NCBI GenBank assembly: GCA_029933125.1
Contig: JAOZOU010000003.1
Location: 248,001-312,000 of the forward strand
DNA length: 64,000 nt
Source: a bacterium
GTDB taxonomy: Bacteria > Arandabacterota > Arandabacteria > Arandabacterales > Arandabacteraceae
Direction of reading: 5' to 3'
The translations under genes were made by a program, and so were the position numbers. Positions 27,245 to 34,028 of this stretch are shown piece by piece. The stretch's first letter is position 1, and each line of letters starts with the position of its first letter. The notes beneath the pieces are model-generated. The model made no database searches. It was not told where the DNA came from and saw only the letters and a list, made by a program, of their open reading frames with translations.

Positions 27245-28261
27245 TCAGTTGGTGTATTCTACATCCTTAATATCATTCTCTCCTTGTATGTACCTGTTTT
27301 TTAAATCATAACTAACCACTACTACATCAATATCTTTTGGTTGAATATAATCAGGGTCAAGTCTAAAATTTGAAGGGTCCCAAGTAGTGACATGACATCC
27401 TCCATTGTCAGTTAATGCTCTATATCCTAATTCATGATTAATAATATCATGATCTGTTGTATTTATGTCAACAAAAGCTTGTTGAAGCCATTCACCTTCT
27501 CTATATGTGTTAGTACTTGGTAATCCCTCTCTTACTGCTATCCACATTCCATTATCAGGATACCCTTCTGGTATGTAACCATAAACTTGGGGGTTGTAGA
27601 AGTTAATTCCAGTCATTTGCTCCCACTTGTTCATTGTCTCAACACAAGCATTCCAAACATCCCTAAAAGCATATGGATCTTCAGCACTTTCATAATCACA
27701 AAATGTTATTATTGGCAAATCATTAGGATGCCAAGAATAAAACTGAGGATAACCTATGCCATTAGGATAAATATCCCAAGCATCTTTGAAATCATCAGGA
27801 CTAACATAAACATCCACTGGACCACTCAAATCAGGACCATTAGGAATAGTTATAATATAAGAAGGCAAAGCACCATTAAACACAAAATCACCACTAACCT
27901 CCCTAACACACTTAGCACTCCAATAATCTGGATTCCTACAAGAACCACAATTAATCTTTAAAGTATCAACACAAGTTTGAGTTAATGACCTATCTAACCC
28001 ACCAGAATTATCCATCTTCTCTTCCAAGTTTTCATCCTTATACATTGCCTTGATACCACCCCAAGTACTAGGCTTTGTTGAAGTAACACCATTAATAAAA
28101 AAAGTACCATCCTCAGTAGTAAGGTCTTCCACACCTTGAAAACTCACTGGAATCCCAACAATAGGATTACCCTTATGATCAACAATCCTTCCAGAGATGG
28201 TGGCAGCCCCGGCAATTGAGGCTAGACATACAACAACCATTGCAGCGACAATGAGTCTCAT
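27245..28261 (-). CDS. Exported protein with degenerate metzincin-like motif; AT-rich body
   Basis: 338 residues. ATG 28261 has GGAGG 7 nt upstream. A signal peptide (residues 1-19) leads into a carboxypeptidase-regulatory-like start (TISGRIVDHKGNPIVGIPVSF). Further on, YSWHPNDLPIITFC, INFYNPQ and the sequence INHELGYRAL (His276-Glu277) resemble the zinc site HExxH of metzincins, but the second histidine is Tyr, so activity is doubtful. The signal-peptide part has host-like base use; from about residue 25 onward the gene is strongly AT-rich with T- or A-ending codons, unlike any neighbour. This suggests recent acquisition or a fusion. It shares a STWGGIKAMYK stretch with the C-terminus of the exported protein at 31078. 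Confidence 0.75.
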   Translation of the reverse strand: MRLIVAAMVVVCLASIAGAATISGRIVDHKGNPIVGIPVSFQGVEDLTTEDGTFFINGVTSTKPSTWGGIKAMYKDENLEEKMDNSGGLDRSLTQTCVDTLKINCGSCRNPDYWSAKCVREVSGDFVFNGALPSYIITIPNGPDLSGPVDVYVSPDDFKDAWDIYPNGIGYPQFYSWHPNDLPIITFCDYESAEDPYAFRDVWNACVETMNKWEQMTGINFYNPQVYGYIPEGYPDNGMWIAVREGLPSTNTYREGEWLQQAFVDINTTDHDIINHELGYRALTDNGGCHVTTWDPSNFRLDPDYIQPKDIDVVVVSYDLKNRYIQGENDIKDVEYTN

Positions 28262-28431
28262 TGCTCTACCTCCTTCCAGGTGCTATTATGGCACATCCAG
28301 TTGAGTTAATCGAGCCTCCAGTGGATTTAGTCGGGCTAATGGTGGAATTGTTCCGGGTGCGAGGGTGTTCTTGAGATATTTAGTTTGCCAGAGATCAATA
28401 AGGCTCGCTAAGAGGGATTCAAAACTCAAGA

Positions 28432-28446
28432 TCCGACCCCAGTAGA
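28432..28446 (+). repeat. Right copy of the imperfect 15-nt direct repeat
   Basis: TCCGACCCCAGTAGA. See the left copy at 27228-27242, 1.2 kb away. It lies at the junction between the AT-rich gene's upstream region and the restriction genes. Apart from this, the 28262-28514 gap holds no gene I can support. Confidence 0.4.
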
Positions 28447-28514
28447 GATTGACACAGGGCGGACGTTCAACTTATACTGGCTCGTGTGGAGTGACGGCTA
28501 CAACGGGGAATAAG

Positions 28515-29156
28515 GTGCCAAGCAGACTTGTAGAGCTCTTTACAGATCCTTTGCTGGCTGAGAGGATAGGAAGGCGCTTGCCTCGCCTCTTTCAGCTTGC
28601 AGAGGTTGAGAGTTCAAGGGCTGGTAGGGTGGGCATGGAGGTAGGGTCACTAAGGGAGCGGATTGTCGTTGCGCTATTGATGTATAAGTTTGGTAAGGCT
28701 GATGTTGACACGGAGGTGCCAATCACGAAGCCTGAGATCGATGTCATGGTCTTTGGTGTTCCTGTATCGATTAAGACAATTACAGGCAGGGGATTGAGTG
28801 GGGTAAAGCTTGCCTGGACTGTTGACTCTGCAAAAGCATCTGAGTTTCGGAACAGGTACTATCCAGGGTCGGAGATGCTGCTCGTACAGATTGTCTGGGG
28901 AGGGACCGGGAGTTTTTGGTACATTCCGCTGGAGGTCCAGGAGCGTGTTTTCGAAAGGCTTGGACGAGAGGCATATATCAAGCTTCCGAAGCCCGGGACA
29001 AATCCGAGGGGGGTGGAGATAAGCCGGCTAGCATTGGAGACATTGGTATCTGAAGGGGGTGTGATGAGGCTACAGATTGAGTGGAAGCGGGAGAAGGTAG
29101 CGTATGATCCGTACAAGAGGTGGGTAGACTACTGGAGGGAGGAGTGGGATGAGTAG
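28515..29156 (+). CDS. Type II restriction endonuclease, ThaI-like
   Basis: 213 residues from GTG 28515 (the frame is open to 28449, so an upstream start is possible). The pattern SSRAGRVGMEVGSLRERIVVALL, then PEIDVMVFGVPVSIKTITG, resembles the ThaI family, whose founding member cuts CGCG. PEID (residue 71) through SIK (residue 84) reads as a PD-(D/E)XK-type active site. Further support: LPKPGTNPRGVEISR and a C-terminal YDPYKRWVDYWREEW. The stop overlaps the methyltransferase start by 8 nt. Codon use (AGG, AGG-rich, GGGG) differs from nearby genes. Specificity for CGCG is inference only. Confidence 0.7.
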   Translation: MPSRLVELFTDPLLAERIGRRLPRLFQLAEVESSRAGRVGMEVGSLRERIVVALLMYKFGKADVDTEVPITKPEIDVMVFGVPVSIKTITGRGLSGVKLAWTVDSAKASEFRNRYYPGSEMLLVQIVWGGTGSFWYIPLEVQERVFERLGREAYIKLPKPGTNPRGVEISRLALETLVSEGGVMRLQIEWKREKVAYDPYKRWVDYWREEWDE

Positions 29157-30081
29157 GAGGAAGGGTACTCAAACGAGTTCGTTTGGCTCGCCTGGGCGGG
29201 TAAGTCATGACTCTACGTCTTACTATTCGAGCCGATTATATCATGGTCTGCCGAAGGAGCAGAAGCTCAAGTACGTGGAGAACGCAATAGATGAGGGGAC
29301 TCTTGATTCGATTATTTGCAAGTCGTCTGAGAAGATGGAGGAGCTGCCTGACAACAGTGTGCACCTAATGGTGACTTCTCCGCCGTACAATGTTGGGAAG
29401 GATTACGATAGGGACTTGACGCTTGATGAATACCTTTCGTTCCTGAAGCGGGTGTGGAGTGAGGTCTACCGTGTCTTAGTTCCAGGTGGGCGGGCTTGTG
29501 TCAATGTAGCAAATCTTGGTAGGAAGCCATACATACCACTACATGCATATATAGTAAGGGACATGATTGAACTTGGTTTCTTGATGCGGGGTGAGATTAT
29601 TTGGAACAAGGGCTCGAGTGCGGGTTCATCGACTGCTTGGGGTAGTTGGCTTTCGGCGGCGAATCCGACTTTGCGTGATGTGCATGAGTATATCCTTGTT
29701 TTTTCTAAGGGGAGTTTCACGCGTAAGAATCCGAGGAGGAGGAAGAGCACGATAACGAGGGAGGAGTTCTTGGAGTATACGAAGAGTGTGTGGACATTTG
29801 CTGCAGAGTCTGCGCAGAGGGTGGGTCATCCTGCACCATTTCCGGTTGAGCTACCACTTCGGCTGATAAAGCTTTATACGTTTGAGGGAGAGGTGGTGTT
29901 GGACCCATTCATGGGTAGTGGACAGACTGCAATAGCTGCAATAGCTGCAGGTAGGCATTATGTTGGATATGACGTAAATGCTCAGTATGTGAAGCTTGCC
30001 AGAAGAAGGATAGAGGAGTTCTTGACTGAGTCAGGTGCTCTTGAGTTGTTTGATTTGCCGCAAACTAAGAAGGCTCCTTAG
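29149..30081 (+). CDS. DNA methyltransferase of a type II restriction-modification system
   Basis: 310 residues. Protects host DNA from the adjacent nuclease. The catalytic motif TSPPYNVG (near residue 75) precedes the SAM-binding motif DPFMGSGQTAIAA (near residue 250), i.e. the beta-class order. SPPY suggests N4-cytosine methylation, though N6-adenine cannot be excluded. HAPAPFP-type loop (HPAPFPVELPLRLI) and VGYDVNAQYVKLA are also standard. ATG 29149 lies inside the end of the nuclease gene with GGGAGGAG upstream. Base use matches the nuclease, so the pair was probably acquired together. Confidence 0.9.
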   Translation: MSRRKGTQTSSFGSPGRVSHDSTSYYSSRLYHGLPKEQKLKYVENAIDEGTLDSIICKSSEKMEELPDNSVHLMVTSPPYNVGKDYDRDLTLDEYLSFLKRVWSEVYRVLVPGGRACVNVANLGRKPYIPLHAYIVRDMIELGFLMRGEIIWNKGSSAGSSTAWGSWLSAANPTLRDVHEYILVFSKGSFTRKNPRRRKSTITREEFLEYTKSVWTFAAESAQRVGHPAPFPVELPLRLIKLYTFEGEVVLDPFMGSGQTAIAAIAAGRHYVGYDVNAQYVKLARRRIEEFLTESGALELFDLPQTKKAP

Positions 30082-30112
30082 GGGAATTCGCGATTCGGGT
30101 TCCGGACCCTGG

Positions 30113-30982
30113 TTAGTAGCGGATGGTGAGGGAGTGGGGGAGGATACAGAAGGTGAAGTTTTTCGCTCGCCACTGGAGGTTCCCATCTATCTGAAGATAA
30201 ACAGGCTTTTCAGTTCTGATCACAACCTCTTTACAAGTGAAGTACTGGCCGATGCGATTGCCCCCGAGGAGGGAGGTGACAACAGCTGATATTGCCGTTG
30301 GCGTCTCTCCAGATACAAGCAGAACATGCAGGAGTCCATCACTAAGCTTCGCCCCTGGGACGACCCGAAAGCCGTAGCCATAGAAAGGCGTCTTTGTGAC
30401 AACGAGTGAAAGTGTGTTCTCCACCTCAAAGGTCTTCCCATCAATTGTCACCTCGGCTCTGCCAATATTGTAACCTTTAAGAAGTGACTTTGTCGTTGCT
30501 CTGAAGTAGGCATCAAAGCCGGTAACACCTCGTTGGAGATATTTCTCCCTTTCACTCAGCGCATAACCCTCAATCCCGACGCTGGCAAGAATCCCTTTGC
30601 GTTTGTTCTCGCAAAGAACAAGGTCAACAAGATGCTCAGTTCCTTCTCTTACACATACGGCTGCCTTCTCAGGCGATCTTGGAAGCCCAAGTGTGTTGCG
30701 CCAAGCATTGCCAGAGCCGAGCGGGAGGTAGCCGAAGACTCTTGAATCATCAACAGCATTTATGACATCGCAAAATGTGCCATCCCCTCCAGCAACAACT
30801 AGCACATCTACCTTGGCTGCCATCTCACGGGCACATGTGGCAAGCTCGGCTGGGGAGCGCGTATGGAAGCCATCAATGAGGGTATCCTCTCCAAGAATCC
30901 TTGCACATCTTTCGATGACAGATCGCTTCTTCTCCTTAGAGGTTCTTCCCGCTGCTGGATTGACTATTATACCGTATCGCAT
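30113..30982 (-). CDS. Diacylglycerol/lipid kinase (DagK/YegS-like)
   Basis: Phosphorylates a lipid such as diacylglycerol. 289 residues. N-terminal IIVNPAAGR, ATP-binding VVAGGDGTFCDVINAV near residue 65, LPLGSGNAWRNTLGLP near residue 92, and the C-terminal beta domain with PGAKLSDGLLHVLLV and the acidic PVYLQIDGN. The physiological substrate cannot be read from sequence. It lies last in a minus-strand series with thyX and two exported proteins, 95 nt after the previous gene. Confidence 0.9.
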   Translation of the reverse strand: MRYGIIVNPAAGRTSKEKKRSVIERCARILGEDTLIDGFHTRSPAELATCAREMAAKVDVLVVAGGDGTFCDVINAVDDSRVFGYLPLGSGNAWRNTLGLPRSPEKAAVCVREGTEHLVDLVLCENKRKGILASVGIEGYALSEREKYLQRGVTGFDAYFRATTKSLLKGYNIGRAEVTIDGKTFEVENTLSLVVTKTPFYGYGFRVVPGAKLSDGLLHVLLVSGETPTAISAVVTSLLGGNRIGQYFTCKEVVIRTEKPVYLQIDGNLQWRAKNFTFCILPHSLTIRY

Positions 30983-31077
30983 AGAAAGACTTACTTTTCC
31001 TATGGATTTTGAAATTGAACGCTCTCTTGCCAGGTCACGCTCTTCTCTTCAGGTCTCAGGAGCCTTGTTTCAAAGTC

Positions 31078-31932
31078 CTATCTATAGAGAGCCTTCAGGT
31101 TTCCCCAGGTTGTGGCTTCTACAGCATCGGGCTGACATGCAAGTTCGATGCGCCAGGCTAGCTCGACAAAACCATAGACGCTCCCGTCCCAGGTGGTGTC
31201 ACCCCCGTCCTCAAATAGCTGGGGCGGACAGTAGGCAAAGTCAACACCGTAAAAGCCTGAATGCATGACGGGATAGTGACTATTGTGAGGTCTCGGGTAT
31301 AGAGCGGGCAGGCATCCAACAATATGGAGCTCACAGCCTTCATCAAGGAGATTGCTAATGTTGTCCAATCCCCACTCAGGAAATGTACAGTCTGTTCCAA
31401 TATGAGTTGCTGTTACAAGAAATCTTGCATGTGAGCCCGGCGGTCCTGCATCAATGAAACAACTCGAAACATCAACAGGAGGATCAATAGGAAGGACGTT
31501 CCAATCCCTGGCCGTCTCGATTGGACCACTATCCCAGAGTGAAGGACCTACGGGGCAACCGTTCTCATCAGCACAATAGATGTCGAATTGCACTGTGAAG
31601 AGTCCGGGATAGGTTGTACCATAGCCGGCAAAATCCAGAAAGCGCAAGCCAACTATCTGATAACAATTGCTTGAGTCACAAACATCGAATCCACCAGTTG
31701 AGACATCTCCGACAGTGAAGAAGGTTCCAATTACTTCACCCGGGCTCCATCCCGAGAAGCCCCAGAACCAAGAATAAGTTGGGCAGGGAACATAGTAATA
31801 GTACTGAAGGCTGCATTCGTCAAGCAGCGCTGTTCCGAAGTCCTCCTTGATCATATAGGGACGCTTCTCTATCCCGTAGCAATCCGAGATGGCTATGGCT
31901 ATTGCGAGTGAAGCCAATAGGACTGTTTTCAT
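31078..31932 (-). CDS. Exported protein, unknown function, WGxxKALYR C-terminus
   Basis: 284 residues with a signal peptide (MKTVLLASLAIAIAISDCYG). It is rich in Cys, Trp, Tyr and Gly and aromatic beta-type segments. The protein ends TTWGNLKALYR exactly at the stop codon, and a near-copy of that ending occurs inside the protein at 27245. No known domain is recognised; comparable proteins occur in FCB-type candidate phyla in my recollection. The ATG overlaps the thyX stop (ATGA) with GGAGG 7 nt upstream, so it is translationally coupled to thyX. Confidence 0.7.
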   Translation of the reverse strand: MKTVLLASLAIAIAISDCYGIEKRPYMIKEDFGTALLDECSLQYYYYVPCPTYSWFWGFSGWSPGEVIGTFFTVGDVSTGGFDVCDSSNCYQIVGLRFLDFAGYGTTYPGLFTVQFDIYCADENGCPVGPSLWDSGPIETARDWNVLPIDPPVDVSSCFIDAGPPGSHARFLVTATHIGTDCTFPEWGLDNISNLLDEGCELHIVGCLPALYPRPHNSHYPVMHSGFYGVDFAYCPPQLFEDGGDTTWDGSVYGFVELAWRIELACQPDAVEATTWGNLKALYR

Positions 31933-32582
31933 GAGCGGACCTCCGTCTTTGTTTCTTGCCTGTCTTGATCGGTGCGGACAACAACACCTTCTTCATTGAT
32001 GGTGAGATCGGCAAAAACATTAGGGGCATGTAGCTTCATTATTCTTAGAAGCTCGGTTGCAAGCTTTCTGACTTCCCACTGAGCGTCGCGACTTCCCCTT
32101 ATCTCAATTATGTGTCTTAGTTCACGGAAGTTGGCCGTAAGGACAATCTCTGTCTCAAGAGCTCCTGGCAGGACAAAGCGTGCATCTTCCTTGGCTATTC
32201 CCAGCTTGACAAGTTCCGTATAGGCCTGCCTTGAAGCCTTGAGAATATCGTCAAAGATCTTTCTTGCCTGCTCGCTAGCTGATATTCGGGGTGGAACAAC
32301 GGCATCGACATCTTCCTGCAGAACGTAACGCTGCGACATTTGCGAGAAGGAGCAAAGACGATGCCTGACAAGTTGATGACTTGCAATCCTCGATATGCCC
32401 CTTATCCTGAAAGTAGCTTTGGCATGTTCAAGGACAGAGGTGTGCCCTCGGGACACGAGCATTCTCACAAATCCGGCTGAGCTAGCTTCACTGGCACGCT
32501 TGTGCGATTGATAGCATGTCCTTCCTGCTTCTTCAATCAGCCTCTCGGCATCTGGTGTTATGCTTATAAGGTCAACCTGCAT
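31929..32582 (-). CDS. thyX: Flavin-dependent thymidylate synthase ThyX
   Basis: Makes dTMP from dUMP with methylenetetrahydrofolate, FAD and NADPH. 217 residues. The ThyX signature RHRxxSxxxxSxR is present as RHRLCSFSQMSQRY near residue 75. GHTSVLEHAKATF, and LPGALETEIVLTANFRELRHI near residue 150, are also diagnostic. No thyA is visible. It overlaps its upstream neighbour by 11 nt and the downstream one by 4 nt. Confidence 0.97.
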   Translation of the reverse strand: MQVDLISITPDAERLIEEAGRTCYQSHKRASEASSAGFVRMLVSRGHTSVLEHAKATFRIRGISRIASHQLVRHRLCSFSQMSQRYVLQEDVDAVVPPRISASEQARKIFDDILKASRQAYTELVKLGIAKEDARFVLPGALETEIVLTANFRELRHIIEIRGSRDAQWEVRKLATELLRIMKLHAPNVFADLTINEEGVVVRTDQDRQETKTEVRS

Positions 32583-33441
32583 TGCCTTTCTCCGATGTCA
32601 GGCTTTCCAGATTTGCCTCAACAAATCGACCATACCTGCCATGTGGATACATGTCGAGATAGTTGCGATATATCTTCTTCGCAAGCTTCTTATAGCCTGC
32701 TTTCTCATAACACAAGCCTGCAAGCAAGAGAGCCATTTCAGATCTTGCATCTTGAGGATATTCTGTAGCAAAAAGCCTGAACCGACGTCCCGCTTCCTTA
32801 TACTCTCCAGATAGCATATAGGTCTCGGCAAGCGAATAAAGAGCTTCCTCAAGTACCCCAAGCTTTCCATCTTTGTCCATCCCAGCTGCACGATCGAATC
32901 TTATGAGAGCACCTTCGTACATTCCGACCTCGGCGAGAAACCTGCCAAAGGATAGAAGGAAGGTGGGGTCATCTCCACGCCTTTCTTCCTCCTTGAACAT
33001 CTCAGCGAGAACATCACGATGATGCTTTATATCACTCAGGCGTTTGACAAAGTCCTGTGGCCTCTCATAGCCAGTGATACGTCCGATCTCCCTACCTGTT
33101 GCATCGGTTACAACGATCGTTGGATAGACCATGATACCGAACTCACCGGCAATGTCTGATTGCTTGTCAACATCGATCCTTGTGCAGACGAAGCTAGCAA
33201 GCGAATCGATGACCATCTCATCGAGGTAAAGACTCTCACGTGCAAGCCTCGACCACGGACACCATGACGCTTCAAAACTCAGCAATATGTCGCTGCCATT
33301 GGCCTGAGCAAGGCTTTCGGCTTGCGCTATCGAGGATAGCCAAGAAATGCGCGGATGCTCCTCTTGAGGCTCACCTCGTTGTGAGTGACACCCAACGACG
33401 AGAATCGTGCACAAAATGCCCAGAGCCAGCCATCTCGTCAC
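32572..33441 (-). CDS. Thioredoxin-fold lipoprotein with TPR repeats
   Basis: 289 residues, GTG start with GGAGG 8 nt upstream. Signal peptide with lipobox VVGC (Cys18). A thioredoxin-like domain has the active site CPWS (Cys61, Ser64), so the resolving cysteine is replaced by serine. FGIMVYPTIVV gives the cis-proline. The C-terminal half (about 150-285) holds TPR-like helices (ALYSLAETYMLSGEYKEAGRRF, ALLLAGLCYEKAGYKKLAKKIYRNYLDMYP). A CxxS site points to a mixed-disulfide binding or isomerase role rather than full redox cycling. First gene of the minus-strand unit that includes thyX. Confidence 0.85.
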   Translation of the reverse strand: MTRWLALGILCTILVVGCHSQRGEPQEEHPRISWLSSIAQAESLAQANGSDILLSFEASWCPWSRLARESLYLDEMVIDSLASFVCTRIDVDKQSDIAGEFGIMVYPTIVVTDATGREIGRITGYERPQDFVKRLSDIKHHRDVLAEMFKEEERRGDDPTFLLSFGRFLAEVGMYEGALIRFDRAAGMDKDGKLGVLEEALYSLAETYMLSGEYKEAGRRFRLFATEYPQDARSEMALLLAGLCYEKAGYKKLAKKIYRNYLDMYPHGRYGRFVEANLESLTSEKGNAG

Positions 33442-33466
33442 CCTTCAACCTCCGAGTTTCGGTTAA

Positions 33467-33494
33467 ATCATACCGTGATTTTTGCCGAAGTCAA
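33467..33494 (-). promoter_or_regulatory. Candidate promoter for the thioredoxin-like/thyX unit
   Basis: Minus strand: TTGACT (33494-33489), 16-nt spacer, TATGAT (33472-33467). It lies 20 bp from the PilZ promoter's -35, so the two units diverge from a shared 75-bp control region. Confidence 0.6.
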
Positions 33495-33513
33495 ATGTAA
33501 AGAGGAAAAACAC

Positions 33514-33542
33514 TTGTAGCCTATTGGTGCCCTTGCTATGAT
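33514..33542 (+). promoter_or_regulatory. Candidate promoter for the PilZ gene
   Basis: TTGTAG (33514-33519), 17-nt spacer, TATGAT (33537-33542). Confidence 0.55.
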
Positions 33543-33569
33543 GGGCTCGACGCTGAAGGAGGTTTGACC

Positions 33570-33932
33570 GTGAAGGAAAGACGCAAGCATCGTAGGGCTT
33601 CCTTAGAGCTACCGCTTGATGTTACCGATAGCGATAAGAAGACAAAGGGATTTACTGCCAAGACCGTGAACTTAAGTGCAGGTGGTTTCTATTGCAAGGT
33701 TCCTTTCTATATCCCGGTCTATACCAAACTCAAGATTTCTATGAGCATCCCAGTTTCTGAAGATGAGCGAGAGCAGCATCGCATAACCTGTGAGGGAATG
33801 GTAGTGAGAACTGTTCCAGAGAAACCAGAGCCTGGTATAGATGCATATGAGATAGGTTGCTTCTTTACTGATATCGACGACTTCGACCGCCTCATCATTG
33901 AACAATACTTGGCGGAAAAAGCGTTTAGGTAA
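33570..33932 (+). CDS. PilZ-domain protein
   Basis: Single PilZ domain, 120 residues, expected to bind c-di-GMP. The two ligand motifs are visible: RRKHRR (RxxxR) near residue 4 and NLSAGGFYC (D/NxSxxG) near residue 33. The D of the second motif is replaced by N, which is tolerated in many receptors. GTG 33570 is the start: AAGGAGG lies 7 nt upstream, better than TTG 33564. It begins the signalling locus that runs to about 45.7 kb, and a possible c-di-GMP riboswitch lies at its far end. Confidence 0.88.
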   Translation: MKERRKHRRASLELPLDVTDSDKKTKGFTAKTVNLSAGGFYCKVPFYIPVYTKLKISMSIPVSEDEREQHRITCEGMVVRTVPEKPEPGIDAYEIGCFFTDIDDFDRLIIEQYLAEKAFR

Positions 33933-33942
33933 ATCTCCACTT

Positions 33943-33970
33943 CAAGCTTCTCACCTGCTTTGCCGATTGA
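33943..33970 (+). promoter_or_regulatory. Candidate sigma-28 (FliA/SigD) promoter before cheA
   Basis: TCAAGCTT (33943-33950), 12-nt spacer, GCCGATTG (33963-33970). Consensus TAAAGTTT and GCCGATAA. Matches 6/8 in each half. The spacing is the same as at the methyl-accepting gene (36474). Confidence 0.4.
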
Positions 33971-34028
33971 CCCCTTAGAAGGAGTGTATCCAGGTGTCTA
34001 GACTTTGGCTTGTCCTTAGGAGCTCTTT

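Noticed and set aside
27587-27961. 124-residue + strand frame inside the AT-rich gene
   Set aside because: Low-complexity Ile/Asn/Thr translation is expected opposite an AT-rich gene with its own signal peptide and ribosome site.
28449-30081. Avoidance of CGCG in host DNA
   Set aside because: CGCG is readily seen in several genes of the window (e.g. secA); this was only a visual impression, not a count.
27119-30112. tRNA-Glu as an integration site for an island
   Set aside because: I looked for a second copy of the tRNA 3' end near the right side of the restriction genes and saw none; no integrase is present.
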